A stretch of 45,535 nt of DNA from an uncultured archaeon (GTDB lineage: Archaea > Altiarchaeota > Altiarchaeia > IMC4 > SCGC-AAA252-I15), in the NCBI GenBank assembly GCA_902384455.1, contig CABMCB010000056.1, positions 1-45,535 on the forward strand. The letters are read 5' to 3'. A program made the translations under genes and the position numbers. The notes under the pieces are model-generated. The model searched no databases. It saw only the letters and a program-made list of their open reading frames with translations, and was not told the DNA's origin. Positions 25,495-33,146 of the stretch are shown one piece after another. Positions within the stretch are counted from its first letter, which is position 1. Every line of letters starts with the position of its first letter.

Positions 25495-26357
25495 AAATTC
25501 TTTTTGTCTAGCAGTTCCTTCCTATAGTCTTCCATAAAAAGGCGCGTCTTCTCTCCCGGCACAGCGCTTCCAATTGCAGTCTCACCGACGGAAGCCACAG
25601 GTAGAACTCCCCTTCCTGTGGATGTGATAAAGCACTCTCTCATGGACTCTACGTCGTCGGGAGACACAGCCTCCTCAACAACCTTAATCCTCCTTTTTCT
25701 AGCAGACTTTAGGACTACGTCCCTTGTTATTCCGGACAAAACAGTTCCGTCAGCCGCAGTCCACAAAGCGCCGTCACGGTCGACAAAAAAGAGGTTGCTG
25801 CTTGCGCCCTCAGAAAGCCGCCCGTCAGGCGTCAGAAGAATCGCCTCATGGGCCTTGACGCGGTGAGACTCCATTACCGCAAGCACGTTGGGCAGAAAAT
25901 TCAGGCTCTTAATCCGCGGGTCAAGAAAACGCGGGTCGCGGACGAAATCAGTCACATGCACAACAACGCCCTCATCATAAAGAACCTGAGGATAAACACG
26001 GGGACGAAAAGAGGCCACGACCGTGGGTTGCTCAGGCAAATCCGAACCTAACGTCCCGCCTACGCCGCGGCTCACGGTGACCCTTATGACCGCGTCAGAA
26101 AGATTATTCTCCGTCACAACAAGAGAAAGCATTTTCGCAAAATGCTCCGAATCAAAAGGCGCATCCATCCCAACCAAATGCGCGGACTGAAGCAGCCGCT
26201 TCAAATGGTCGTTAGGGCGAAAAACTCGTCCGTCAAAAACCCTCAGAGTCTCATAAACCCCGTCTCCATACAAAAAACCTCTGTCGAAAGCCGAAACATG
26301 CGCTTCACCTGCGTCCAACATAATGCCGTTGACGTAGACGCGGCCTTCAGGCTTCAT
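25467..26357 (-). CDS. Class IV PLP aminotransferase, probable aminodeoxychorismate lyase (PabC) or branched-chain aminotransferase
   Basis: Fold-type IV PLP enzyme: 'FDRGFLYGDGVYETLRVFDG' at residues 24-43, catalytic Lys150 in 'PRIKSLNFLPNVLA', and PLP-binding Glu183 in 'LSEGASSNLFFV'. 'TVLSGITRDVVL' and 'CFITSTGRGVLPV' follow. The length of 296 residues fits both IlvE and PabC. The gene starts 2 nt after a PabB/TrpE-type chorismate enzyme, which favours PabC (release of p-aminobenzoate and pyruvate). Sequence alone does not separate it from branched-chain or D-amino-acid aminotransferase, so no symbol is given. It is third in the YkgJ-PabB-PabC operon. Confidence 0.85.
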   Translation of the reverse strand: MKPEGRVYVNGIMLDAGEAHVSAFDRGFLYGDGVYETLRVFDGRVFRPNDHLKRLLQSAHLVGMDAPFDSEHFAKMLSLVVTENNLSDAVIRVTVSRGVGGTLGSDLPEQPTVVASFRPRVYPQVLYDEGVVVHVTDFVRDPRFLDPRIKSLNFLPNVLAVMESHRVKAHEAILLTPDGRLSEGASSNLFFVDRDGALWTAADGTVLSGITRDVVLKSARKRRIKVVEEAVSPDDVESMRECFITSTGRGVLPVASVGETAIGSAVPGEKTRLFMEDYRKELLDKKNFQPVIPSMR

Positions 26358-26359
26358 CC

Positions 26360-27724
26360 TTAGTCCTTCCTCTTTTCTTCTTTAAATTCGGTTTTAAGGG
26401 CTTTTTGGAGGGCTTCTGCCTTGTGCAATGTTTCGTGGAACTCGAATTCAGGGTCGCTGTCTGCGACTATGCCCGCCCCAGTCTGAAAGTAAGCGCGCTT
26501 ATCGGCAACCAATATGGTCCGGATTATGATGTTTAGTTCCATGTCGCCGTTATAGCCAATCCACCCGGCCGAACCGGTGTATGGGCCGCGACGTACGGGT
26601 TCGAGTTCGTCTATGATTTCCATGCACCTTACTTTTGGGCAGCCGGTGATTGTTCCTCCGGGAAAGACTGCGCGCAGTATGTCAACGGCATCGACGCCTT
26701 CCCTAAGTTTCCCCGAAACGTGGCTTACTATGTGGATGACGTGGCTGTAGCGTTCAAGAACCATCAGCTCATCAACCTTAACGGACCCATAATTGCATAC
26801 TCGCCCCAGGTCGTTTCGTTCCAAATCAACGAGCATAATATGCTCAGCCCTCTCCTTCTGAGACAAAAGAAGCTCAGCCGACAAACGAGTATCCTCCTTT
26901 TTTGTGGCACCCCTTGGCCGAGTGCCAGCTATAGGCCGAGTCTCAATCGAATTGCCTCGCACTTTGGCAAGTAGTTCCGGCGAGGAGCTTACCAGCGTGA
27001 GTTCGGGAAACCTAATGTAGCAGGCGTAGGGCGACGGGTTTATCTCGGTGAGGCGCCGATACAAGCTCAGCGTGTCTCCGTTGAATCCGACTGAAAAGCG
27101 CTGGCTAATGTTCGCCTGAAATATGTCTCCTGCCGCAATGTACTTCTTCGTCTTAATCACGGCTTTCTTGAATCCTTCCTTAGAAAAAGAGCTAAGTAAG
27201 TCTGAAGACGCCGCATGTTTCCCCTCCGACGGAAGAGGTCCTTTGAAGGCGCACTCAATAAGAGACTTTGCGTCTGCCTGCGTTGCTGCGTAAGCAGTTG
27301 CCGTATTCCCTACGTGGTCTATGGTAATCCAACTGGACGGCTCCATAAGATACGCCGTAGGCAAACTCAAGTCGTCCGCAGAATTACCCGAGAAATTCAC
27401 CCACCCCCTAACCAAGTCATAAGAAAAGTAGCCAACAAAACCCCCCGAGAAGCCGCCCGACTTCCCAGCCGCCTTCCTACCTGCGTTTTTTCTTAGAAAC
27501 GCCTCCCATCCGCCGGGAACAACACGCCAACGTCCTCCCTCATAAACCTCTGCTTTACCCTCCTTCTCCCGCACCACCCGCTTAATCTCCGCCCCCAGAT
27601 ACGTCCGCCTGCCGCCTTTAGCGCTCTCAAGAAGGAAACAATACGGCCTTCCCCCAGAAATCCTTTTGAAAAGGCTGTACGGGGTTTCTTTGCCAAGCGG
27701 CCTGGTAGCGGAAGAGTAAGCCAC
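26360..27724 (-). CDS. Chorismate-utilising aminase, probable aminodeoxychorismate synthase component I (PabB/TrpE family)
   Basis: C-terminal chorismate-binding domain with 'AGDIFQANISQRF' near 198, 'SSSPELL' near 247, 'ETRPIAGTRPRG' at 261-272, 'EHIMLVDLERNDLGRVC', 'FPGGTITGCPKVRCMEIIDELEP' and 'GAGIVADSDPEFEFHET'. Residue 266 is Ala (PIAGT); one PabB class has Lys here (PIKGT), while anthranilate synthases and another PabB class have Ala, so the motif is not decisive. The neighbouring class IV aminotransferase points to PabB. No glutamine amidotransferase (PabA/TrpG) is in the window. Start is GTG at 27724, 18 nt after the upstream stop. Length of 454 residues is normal. Confidence 0.85.
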   Translation of the reverse strand: MAYSSATRPLGKETPYSLFKRISGGRPYCFLLESAKGGRRTYLGAEIKRVVREKEGKAEVYEGGRWRVVPGGWEAFLRKNAGRKAAGKSGGFSGGFVGYFSYDLVRGWVNFSGNSADDLSLPTAYLMEPSSWITIDHVGNTATAYAATQADAKSLIECAFKGPLPSEGKHAASSDLLSSFSKEGFKKAVIKTKKYIAAGDIFQANISQRFSVGFNGDTLSLYRRLTEINPSPYACYIRFPELTLVSSSPELLAKVRGNSIETRPIAGTRPRGATKKEDTRLSAELLLSQKERAEHIMLVDLERNDLGRVCNYGSVKVDELMVLERYSHVIHIVSHVSGKLREGVDAVDILRAVFPGGTITGCPKVRCMEIIDELEPVRRGPYTGSAGWIGYNGDMELNIIIRTILVADKRAYFQTGAGIVADSDPEFEFHETLHKAEALQKALKTEFKEEKRKD

Positions 27725-27742
27725 GATACTAATGGGGTGCGC

Positions 27743-28261
27743 CTATATTTGTACGGGAGGGAGGCTGCAAACCCTAAGGACGTAACGGATGAATTCCTCC
27801 CTAGTTCTTGTTTCCCGTCGCATCTGGTTCCATATGCGGACTTTCCTGCTGTAAAAGCCATGTTCAACGGCGGCTTGGACTGCGGTTTCCTGAAGGTCTT
27901 TGAATATTTTAGGCGGGGCCGCGCACGAGTACTTGTCTCTCAGTTGAGCGTTTACCGGGTTGAAGGGGTAAATCCTGCACAGCATCGGGTGGTAACCGTG
28001 TACCGAGCATCTTAGGACGCCGTTGTTTTGCCGCGAAAAAACGCAGGCTCCGTCCTCCCTGCGCTTAAGCACCATGTAGTAATAGCCGTCGTCAAGCCGA
28101 ATGTCCTGCTGCTCGCTTTCGATTTTAGCGACATCGCAAAAATCAACATACTCCAGAGGACTCAAGTCGGAAGCAGCAAGCCTGCGAACGTCAGAGTCGG
28201 AAACAGGAACAAAGTACCTCCTGCAGCAGGCGCCATCGCAGTTATCGCACCCGTCCATCAT
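27743..28261 (-). CDS. YkgJ-type cysteine-cluster (zinc/iron-chelating) protein
   Basis: The N-terminal 'CDNCDGACCRRYFVPV' (C-x2-C-x3-CC) and the later 'CSVHGYHPMLCRIYPF' are the two halves of the YkgJ/UPF0153 metal-binding cluster. This is a widespread family proposed to bind an iron-sulfur cluster or zinc, with an unsettled function. The open frame extends further upstream to 28513, but the true start is taken as one of two adjacent ATGs (28261 or 28258) directly before the cluster, because the extension is antisense to the MFS gene. The reading gives 172 residues. It heads the operon with the PabB- and PabC-like genes. Confidence 0.85.
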   Translation of the reverse strand: MMDGCDNCDGACCRRYFVPVSDSDVRRLAASDLSPLEYVDFCDVAKIESEQQDIRLDDGYYYMVLKRREDGACVFSRQNNGVLRCSVHGYHPMLCRIYPFNPVNAQLRDKYSCAAPPKIFKDLQETAVQAAVEHGFYSRKVRIWNQMRRETRTREEFIRYVLRVCSLPPVQI

Positions 28262-28280
28262 ATCTTTTTTGGGAAGGAAG

Positions 28281-29837
28281 ATGAAAATATACAATCCTAT
28301 GCCAGAAAAAACCCGGCAAAACGAAATAACCGAGGCAGACAAGAAACGCAGCCTCAAATACTCCATATACGACGGCTCAGTATGGGGAATAATGACGGGT
28401 TTCGGAGACCAGTATGTAACGCCCTTTGCGGTAGAACTAGGCGTTTCAGCGTTCGTCATAGGCCTTATAACGTCGATTCCGGCTTTGTTCAGTTCTTTCG
28501 CCCAGTTGTTCAACGCGGCAGCTACAGACTTGCTTCATAGCCGGAAAAAAGTCATTCTTGTGTGTGTTTTCCTGCAAGCCTTAATGTGGGCTCCGCTTGC
28601 TCTCATACCCTTTATAGTTCCGCAGGAATACGTGGAACCGGTGATTTTGCTGTCTGCTATTGCGCTGTTAGTCTTCGGAGGCTTCGGGGGTCCGCCTTGG
28701 GCAAGCATAATGGGCGACCTAGTGCCTAAAGAGACGATGGGGGAATTCTTCGGCAGAAGAAACAGGATAGTAGGGGCGGTCACTTTCACCTCAATACTTA
28801 CGGCTGGATTCATCCTCGACATATTCAAAACAAGAGGCTCGGCACTATACGGGTTCAGCGCGCTGTTCACAGTCGCCCTAATAGCAAGATTACTGTCGTT
28901 CTATTTTCTGACAAAACACGTAGAGATGCCTTACCGCTCGCCTAAAAGCGCGCACTTCTCCTTCCTGCAATACCTGATAAAACTACCCAAAACGAACTAC
29001 GGACATTTCGCAATATACCTTGCACTAATGAACTTCAGCGTCAACGTAGCAGGCCCATTCTTCGCAGTATACATGCTTAGAGACCTCAACCTGAGTTACG
29101 CCGAATACACGATAGTAACAGTCGCAGTCACCATCACAAGCTTCCTTACCATGACTATGTGGGGGCGGGCGGCAGACAAGTTCGGAAACAAGCACATACT
29201 CAACGTAACCGGCATGCTACTTCCGCTTGTTCCAGTAGTATGGCTTTTCGGTTACAGCGTATCGTACCTCATAGTCATCCAGATGCTTTCCGGATTCGTC
29301 TGGGCCGGATTCAACCTTTCGACATTCAATTTCATATACGAAAACGTCCGGCCGACAAAAAGAACTCGCGTAACAGCATATCAAAATGCGATAAACGGGG
29401 GGTCCATATTCGTCGGAGGAATAATAGGCGGTTACCTGGCTATCCATATCACCGACCCCTGGATATTTAAGTCGCCCCTACAGTTCCTCTTCCTGCTGTC
29501 CGGAATACTGAGGCTGTTGATATCCCTCCTGATGCTACCTCGCATACAGGAAGTCCGGGAAGTAGAGGAACCGCGGATTCCAATCATACCTTGGAGATTA
29601 GGGCTCTCCAGAAGCAACTTGGGGCTGAGGCCTATATTCTATCCGATACAGACGTCTCAGCCAGTCCGAAACATCTCAAGGATTATTCGCGAGGCTCCGG
29701 AAGGAGTTTCCAAGATGATTCATGAAGCGCCTGATGAAGTCTCAAGGATTATTCGCGATGCCCCGGAAGAGGCATTATACCGGCTTAAAGTCAGGCCTAA
29801 ATCAGACGGCAAGAGGAAGCAGACTAATCGTCGCTGA
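28281..29837 (+). CDS. Major facilitator superfamily transporter with C-terminal 11-residue repeats
   Basis: About 12 TM segments in residues 35-430. 'LFNAAATDLLHSRKKVIL' (the loop 2-3 motif) and 'IMGDLVPKETMGEFFGRRNRIVG' support an MFS permease; substrate unknown. Start ATG at 28281 is preceded by GGGAAGGAAG, a Shine-Dalgarno-like purine run. Upstream extension to 28101 is rejected since it overlaps the YkgJ gene antisense. After the last TM, the cytoplasmic tail has three 11-residue repeats of the form xxSrIIreAPe (bases 29670-29768), unusual for this family. The end overlaps the convergent cyclo-ligase gene by 14 nt. Confidence 0.88.
   Translation: MKIYNPMPEKTRQNEITEADKKRSLKYSIYDGSVWGIMTGFGDQYVTPFAVELGVSAFVIGLITSIPALFSSFAQLFNAAATDLLHSRKKVILVCVFLQALMWAPLALIPFIVPQEYVEPVILLSAIALLVFGGFGGPPWASIMGDLVPKETMGEFFGRRNRIVGAVTFTSILTAGFILDIFKTRGSALYGFSALFTVALIARLLSFYFLTKHVEMPYRSPKSAHFSFLQYLIKLPKTNYGHFAIYLALMNFSVNVAGPFFAVYMLRDLNLSYAEYTIVTVAVTITSFLTMTMWGRAADKFGNKHILNVTGMLLPLVPVVWLFGYSVSYLIVIQMLSGFVWAGFNLSTFNFIYENVRPTKRTRVTAYQNAINGGSIFVGGIIGGYLAIHITDPWIFKSPLQFLFLLSGILRLLISLLMLPRIQEVREVEEPRIPIIPWRLGLSRSNLGLRPIFYPIQTSQPVRNISRIIREAPEGVSKMIHEAPDEVSRIIRDAPEEALYRLKVRPKSDGKRKQTNRR
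29670..29768 (+). repeat. 33-bp tandem repeat (three units) in MFS gene tail
   Basis: Three in-frame 33-bp units encode near-identical 11-residue segments (NISRIIREAPE, GVSKMIHEAPD, EVSRIIRDAPE). Units 1 and 3 share an identical 19-base string (TCTCAAGGATTATTCGCGA) exactly 66 bp apart, so the duplication is fairly recent at DNA level. Confidence 0.8.
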
Positions 29838-30408
29838 CTAGGTAGTCAACAGTCATGTCGCTTTCCTCAACTGGAATATGCGGCACAACCTGTTCTTTGA
29901 ATGCTACCCCTATTGTCGGCGCATTAATTTTTGACAGCGCTCTGTCGTAGAATCCTTTGCCGTAGCCGATTCTGGCAAATCCTCTCTTGTGCGGCGCCCA
30001 AGCAAGCCCTGGGACTATCACTACGTCGGCTGATGTTATGTCTGCGGGCTGTGCGCGTCTTAACTCTTTTTTAGGCTCAAGAATGCCGTATTTCCCCGGC
30101 GCAAGGTCTGAAAAATCCGTCACATGAACCCAACCAAGATTACTCCCGTCTACATACGGGACAATAACTTTTTTCACGCCTTCTGCAACCTCTCTTTTTA
30201 TCAGGGATACAGTCTCGACTTCACTACCAAAGCTAACGTAGAACGCAACAGTCTTTGCGGAAGAGTACGCAGGATGATATTCAACGCGCTTCATAATCCG
30301 CGCGCTCCTTTTGGCACGCTCATCGGAGGGCAAAGAATCCCTCAAAGAACGCATTTTAGAACGCAAAACCGCCTTCGCACCGCTAGTCTCGGCGTCCACA
30401 ATTAGCAT
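29824..30408 (-). CDS. 5-formyltetrahydrofolate cyclo-ligase family protein
   Basis: ATP-dependent conversion of 5-formyl-THF to 5,10-methenyl-THF. Family motifs: N-terminal 'KAVLRSKMRSLRDSL' (Arg/Lys-rich ATP-binding helix), 'VAFYVSFGSEVET', and the C-terminal 'VIVPGLAWAPHKRGFARIGYGKGFYDRALS', equal to the consensus substrate-binding loop with G-x-GYGxGxYDR. 194 residues is the family length. It matches the folate theme of the PabB/PabC-like pair. Start ATG at 30408 lies about 20 nt downstream (minus strand) of a TATA-like CTATAAG at 30426-30432. Members of the family also include a thiamine-related paralogue, so the specific substrate is inferred. Confidence 0.9.
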   Translation of the reverse strand: MLIVDAETSGAKAVLRSKMRSLRDSLPSDERAKRSARIMKRVEYHPAYSSAKTVAFYVSFGSEVETVSLIKREVAEGVKKVIVPYVDGSNLGWVHVTDFSDLAPGKYGILEPKKELRRAQPADITSADVVIVPGLAWAPHKRGFARIGYGKGFYDRALSKINAPTIGVAFKEQVVPHIPVEESDMTVDYLVSDD

Positions 30409-30432
30409 TTAAGGAAGCACTGCACTTATAGC
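30405..30432. promoter_or_regulatory. Interlocked divergent leaderless promoters of cyclo-ligase and malate dehydrogenase genes
   Basis: ATTTAAGG (30407-30414) is centred 27 nt before the GTG of the dehydrogenase and overlaps the ATG of the opposite cyclo-ligase gene. CTATAAG, read on the minus strand at 30426-30432, lies about 20 nt before the cyclo-ligase ATG and inside the promoter spacer of the dehydrogenase. The two initiation complexes could not easily bind at the same time. Confidence 0.55.
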
Positions 30433-30436
30433 TACC

Positions 30437-31345
30437 GTGAAAATCTCCATTATCGGCGCAGGCCGCGTAGGTTCGACGACCGCTTTCATGCTCATGAACG
30501 AAGGATTAGCCGATGAAATCGTCCTAATCGACGTAGAAAAAGAACGCGCAGAAGGAGAAGCGCTCGACCTACTGCACTCCACGGCGGCCATGCGCAGACG
30601 CGTCAAAGTGACCGGCGGCGACGACTACGCCCTGACAAAAGAAAGCGACTTAGTCATTTTGACTGCTGGTCTCCCCCGTAAGATGGGTGAAACGCGGTTG
30701 GATTTGGCTAAAAAGAACGCCGAAATCGTTTTGTCCTGCTTGGCTAAACTCAAGGAACAGAAGCCTAAGGGCTTGCTTATGGTGACTAATCCGGTTGATT
30801 CGATGACGTACATAGCGGTGAAGGAGATGGGTGACGCTAAGAAGGTTTTCGGGTTGGGGACTACGTTGGATTCTATTCGCTACAAAAGCTTGGTTGCGGG
30901 CGCATTCAAAGTCAGCGTGGACAGCCTTGACTTATTCATCCTGGGGGAGCACGGCGACACCATGTTCCCTTACTTAAGCCACGCAAGCGCAGACGGAATA
31001 ACGCTGGCTAAATTCCCCAACTACAAAAGCAACAAGCTCACAGAATTATTCGACCAAGTGATCACGGGCGGCATAGAAGTCATAAAGAGGAAGGGGGGAA
31101 CCGTTTTCGCTCCGTCTCTTGCAATAGTTGCGGTGGTGGAATCGATGGTCCACGACAGAAGGCGCGTCCTACCGGTAAGCGTCTACGACCCGACTAAAGA
31201 CGTCTGCGTAAGCGTACCCTCAGTAGTAAGCAAAGACGGCGCAACACCCATAGCAATAGACTTGGACGAAACAGAACAAACCAAAATGCAGGCCTCAATA
31301 GACGTCATACGCCACACAATAGAAGCATGCTATCCGCTAAGATAG
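30437..31345 (+). CDS. mdh: Malate dehydrogenase (LDH/MDH superfamily)
   Basis: NAD-dependent interconversion of malate and oxaloacetate. The dinucleotide fold 'IGAGRVGST' at residues 6-14 ends with Asp32 ('LIDVEKE'), favouring NAD over NADP. The substrate loop 'LPRKMGETRLDL' has Arg81 at the specificity position, where lactate dehydrogenases have Gln, hence malate. 'TNPVDSMTYIA', 'LGTTLDSIRY' and the catalytic His in 'LGEHGDTMFP' are intact. 302 residues, start GTG. With citrate synthase and malic enzyme in the same window, it suggests a partial TCA branch around oxaloacetate. Confidence 0.9.
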   Translation: MKISIIGAGRVGSTTAFMLMNEGLADEIVLIDVEKERAEGEALDLLHSTAAMRRRVKVTGGDDYALTKESDLVILTAGLPRKMGETRLDLAKKNAEIVLSCLAKLKEQKPKGLLMVTNPVDSMTYIAVKEMGDAKKVFGLGTTLDSIRYKSLVAGAFKVSVDSLDLFILGEHGDTMFPYLSHASADGITLAKFPNYKSNKLTELFDQVITGGIEVIKRKGGTVFAPSLAIVAVVESMVHDRRRVLPVSVYDPTKDVCVSVPSVVSKDGATPIAIDLDETEQTKMQASIDVIRHTIEACYPLR

Positions 31346-31681
31346 CGTCACTGTATTAGTATACTTGATTACCTCCCCGGTTACCGCATCTACAAACATA
31401 AGGTTCTTATTTAATGTCGACGGAGAACTGTCTAGATTGACTTCAATCGGATAAATATCGCCGACGAAACCCTGCCTCCCCTGCGAAGAGTTAATGTAGA
31501 TAATCCACCAACCATGCCATGGCTTCTGAATGAAAGTTCCCCTTAGCTCCCACACATTAAACAAAACCCAATCATTATGATTCTCAATGAAGGGGTCAAG
31601 TGGAACAGTGGTCGCAGCCCTAGGTGGTAAATACCCCACAACAACACCCCCACCCAAACGCGCAGCCTCATCCTTAGACAC
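31337..31681 (-). CDS. Small protein of unknown function, last gene of FKBP/Cys-repeat operon
   Basis: 114 residues from a GTG 3 nt after the DUF2085 stop. No clear signal peptide or TM. The sequence is rich in aromatic residues ('KPWHGWWIIYIN') and ends with 'NLMFVDAVTGEVI', a pattern like the last strand of PepSY-type or similar small beta folds, where a 'D..TGEv' turn closes a hairpin. That likeness is weak. Its 3' end overlaps the convergent malate dehydrogenase gene by 9 nt. Position in a five-gene unit with gaps of 0-4 nt indicates shared transcription with envelope proteins. Confidence 0.55.
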   Translation of the reverse strand: MSKDEAARLGGGVVVGYLPPRAATTVPLDPFIENHNDWVLFNVWELRGTFIQKPWHGWWIIYINSSQGRQGFVGDIYPIEVNLDSSPSTLNKNLMFVDAVTGEVIKYTNTVTLS

Positions 31682-31684
31682 ATG

Positions 31685-32320
31685 CTACCCAGCAAAAAGA
31701 ACGCTAACCTGAAAAACAAGAAAAACAACAAACAAAGCGCAGGCCACAGAAAAAAACACAGTCCTTCTATCCGATAACAAACCCCTGAAATGCGGCCGAA
31801 TACCAAACAGGCGGCCCATCACCCACGCGCTCCAGCTTACGCCCAACACAAGTCCGGTCGCAAACCTCACTGCGTTCAAGCTCTCCCAAAGAAAAAGGCC
31901 CTGACCCAAAACGTCGATGATTAGCGGAACCATCCCAGCCAAAAGGAAAAAGATGCCGTACTTTCGCCCAGAAAAAAGCCCCCAAATCAAGCCCACACAA
32001 CAACCCAAATAAATCCCGGCATCACGCGAACACATAGCCAAAGGAATACCCCCAAAAAGAAAAGAACGCTCAGGCATCTGATGACAAGCATAAGACAAAG
32101 CAACAACCCTATAAACAACCGCGGCCGCAGACCCCAAAAAGCCGCCCTGACCTACCGCCAAATGAGAAACCAACATGGCCAGAACGCAAAAAAGACACGC
32201 CAACAAAAAAGTAAGCAAAACAAAATCAAACGCATTCCGCCATAAAATTCGGCCGAAACCGTCAGAATTCTTTGTAGACCGGCTCTTCTTTATCCCTGTT
32301 TTATTGGGCGTTTCATTCAC
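31685..32320 (-). CDS. DUF2085 family membrane protein
   Basis: Five or six hydrophobic segments in 211 residues. The conserved loop 'ACHQMPERSFLFGGIPLAMCSRDAGIYLGCCVG' corresponds to the DUF2085 hallmark CHQ.p.RSF...G...p.C.R..GiY.G, with conserved Cys and His residues. 'GMVPLIIDVLGQGLFLWESLNAVRFATG' gives the downstream P..iD...Q......N..R..tG pattern. The biochemical function of this family is not known; its conserved Cys/His suggest metal or thiol chemistry at the membrane. Start GTG at 32320, 4 nt after the preceding stop, within the FKBP/Cys-repeat operon. Confidence 0.85.
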   Translation of the reverse strand: MNETPNKTGIKKSRSTKNSDGFGRILWRNAFDFVLLTFLLACLFCVLAMLVSHLAVGQGGFLGSAAAVVYRVVALSYACHQMPERSFLFGGIPLAMCSRDAGIYLGCCVGLIWGLFSGRKYGIFFLLAGMVPLIIDVLGQGLFLWESLNAVRFATGLVLGVSWSAWVMGRLFGIRPHFRGLLSDRRTVFFSVACALFVVFLVFQVSVLFAG

Positions 32321-32324
32321 TGTC

Positions 32325-33143
32325 TTACAGGGGGACTCCGTACTTGGGCTTGAAGCTGCTAAGTGGGCAAATCAAAGGAACCGCCAGATTCTGGCATTTC
32401 AGCCTCAACCCGTAGTCCTCAATGAGGGTGCATACGCGCGGATCCAGCCGGTGGAGGTCTATGAAGTCCATTATGCAGCGGTCTCGCACGTCAGTTGCGT
32501 TGATTTTCTTGCAAATCTCAAGGTCACTGTTCCTGCTTGAGAAAGCGTAAAGGCACCAGTCCCTGCTTTTGACGTCGCCTATGCTGTCGCATGCGGTCAC
32601 GTCTTTAGTCAAACTTGACAGGCACCTCATCCTAGAGGACTCTGAACTGATTGAGCTGCACAGGGAAGCGTTCCTAACCCTCACCGCCATGTAGTACACG
32701 CAGCTGTCTTTCTGAGCGGCTGCCGAAATCATAAAGCACGGTTGAGGGTCTTCAGTCTCCCGCGCAGCCCTAAAGAAGCATTCTCCGACAGTAAAGTCGT
32801 CTCCCGCAAGCAGGCAAGGGCTGCTGTCGTTGGACGCCGAAACCGCAGTGATTATGCAATCGACTTTCTCGGCGCTGCTTACGTTATCGCTGCAGCCGAT
32901 TTTATCCAAGCTCTCAGGCGGCTCCTTAATTGTGGGCTTAACCTGAGGCGGATATGTCGCAGAGACCTGAGGTTGGCCCTCCGAAGATGGCGCCGATGCG
33001 ACAGTTGATGTGGGTGGCAGATTGATGTACTCTCCCGGCGCGACTGTAGGCTCGCCAGGACCCGAGTTAAAGACAAAAACTGCCGCTGCAAAGACTAATA
33101 CCAACGCAGCTCCTACAGTAGCCCACAAAATCTTTGAAGCCAT
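32325..33143 (-). CDS. Membrane-anchored C-x11-C repeat protein B
   Basis: An N-terminal TM anchor (residues about 5-25) and a Pro/Ser/Thr-rich spacer (30-80) lead to an extracellular region with seven copies of C-x11-C (Cys84/96, 110/122, 136/148, 162/174, 185/197, 211/223, 238/250). Linkers are mostly 13 residues, so the period is 26; one is 10 and one is 14. Units often have Ile or Met at +3 and Asp/Arg before the second Cys. The pattern predicts stacked helical hairpins, each closed by a disulfide. The fourth linker is shortened to 10 in this protein and in its paralogue before an 'SRDWC' unit, showing descent by duplication. Start ATG 33143 (GTG 33146 possible), directly after the upstream stop. 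Confidence 0.8.
   Translation of the reverse strand: MASKILWATVGAALVLVFAAAVFVFNSGPGEPTVAPGEYINLPPTSTVASAPSSEGQPQVSATYPPQVKPTIKEPPESLDKIGCSDNVSSAEKVDCIITAVSASNDSSPCLLAGDDFTVGECFFRAARETEDPQPCFMISAAAQKDSCVYYMAVRVRNASLCSSISSESSRMRCLSSLTKDVTACDSIGDVKSRDWCLYAFSSRNSDLEICKKINATDVRDRCIMDFIDLHRLDPRVCTLIEDYGLRLKCQNLAVPLICPLSSFKPKYGVPL
32394..32894 (-). repeat. Seven C-x11-C repeats (26-residue period) of protein B
   Basis: Protein-level repeat with invariant 12-residue Cys-to-Cys distance in all seven units, separated by 13-residue linkers except one of 10 and one of 14. DNA identity between units is low, so the array is old. Confidence 0.85.
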
Positions 33144-33146
33144 CAC

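Noticed and set aside
28101..28280. N-terminal extension of the MFS gene
   Set aside because: The extension is antisense to the Cys-cluster codons of the YkgJ gene, and a purine-rich ribosome site precedes the ATG at 28281.
28262..28513. N-terminal extension of the YkgJ gene
   Set aside because: It is the complement of the MFS N-terminus and lacks family similarity; adjacent ATGs lie right before the Cys cluster.
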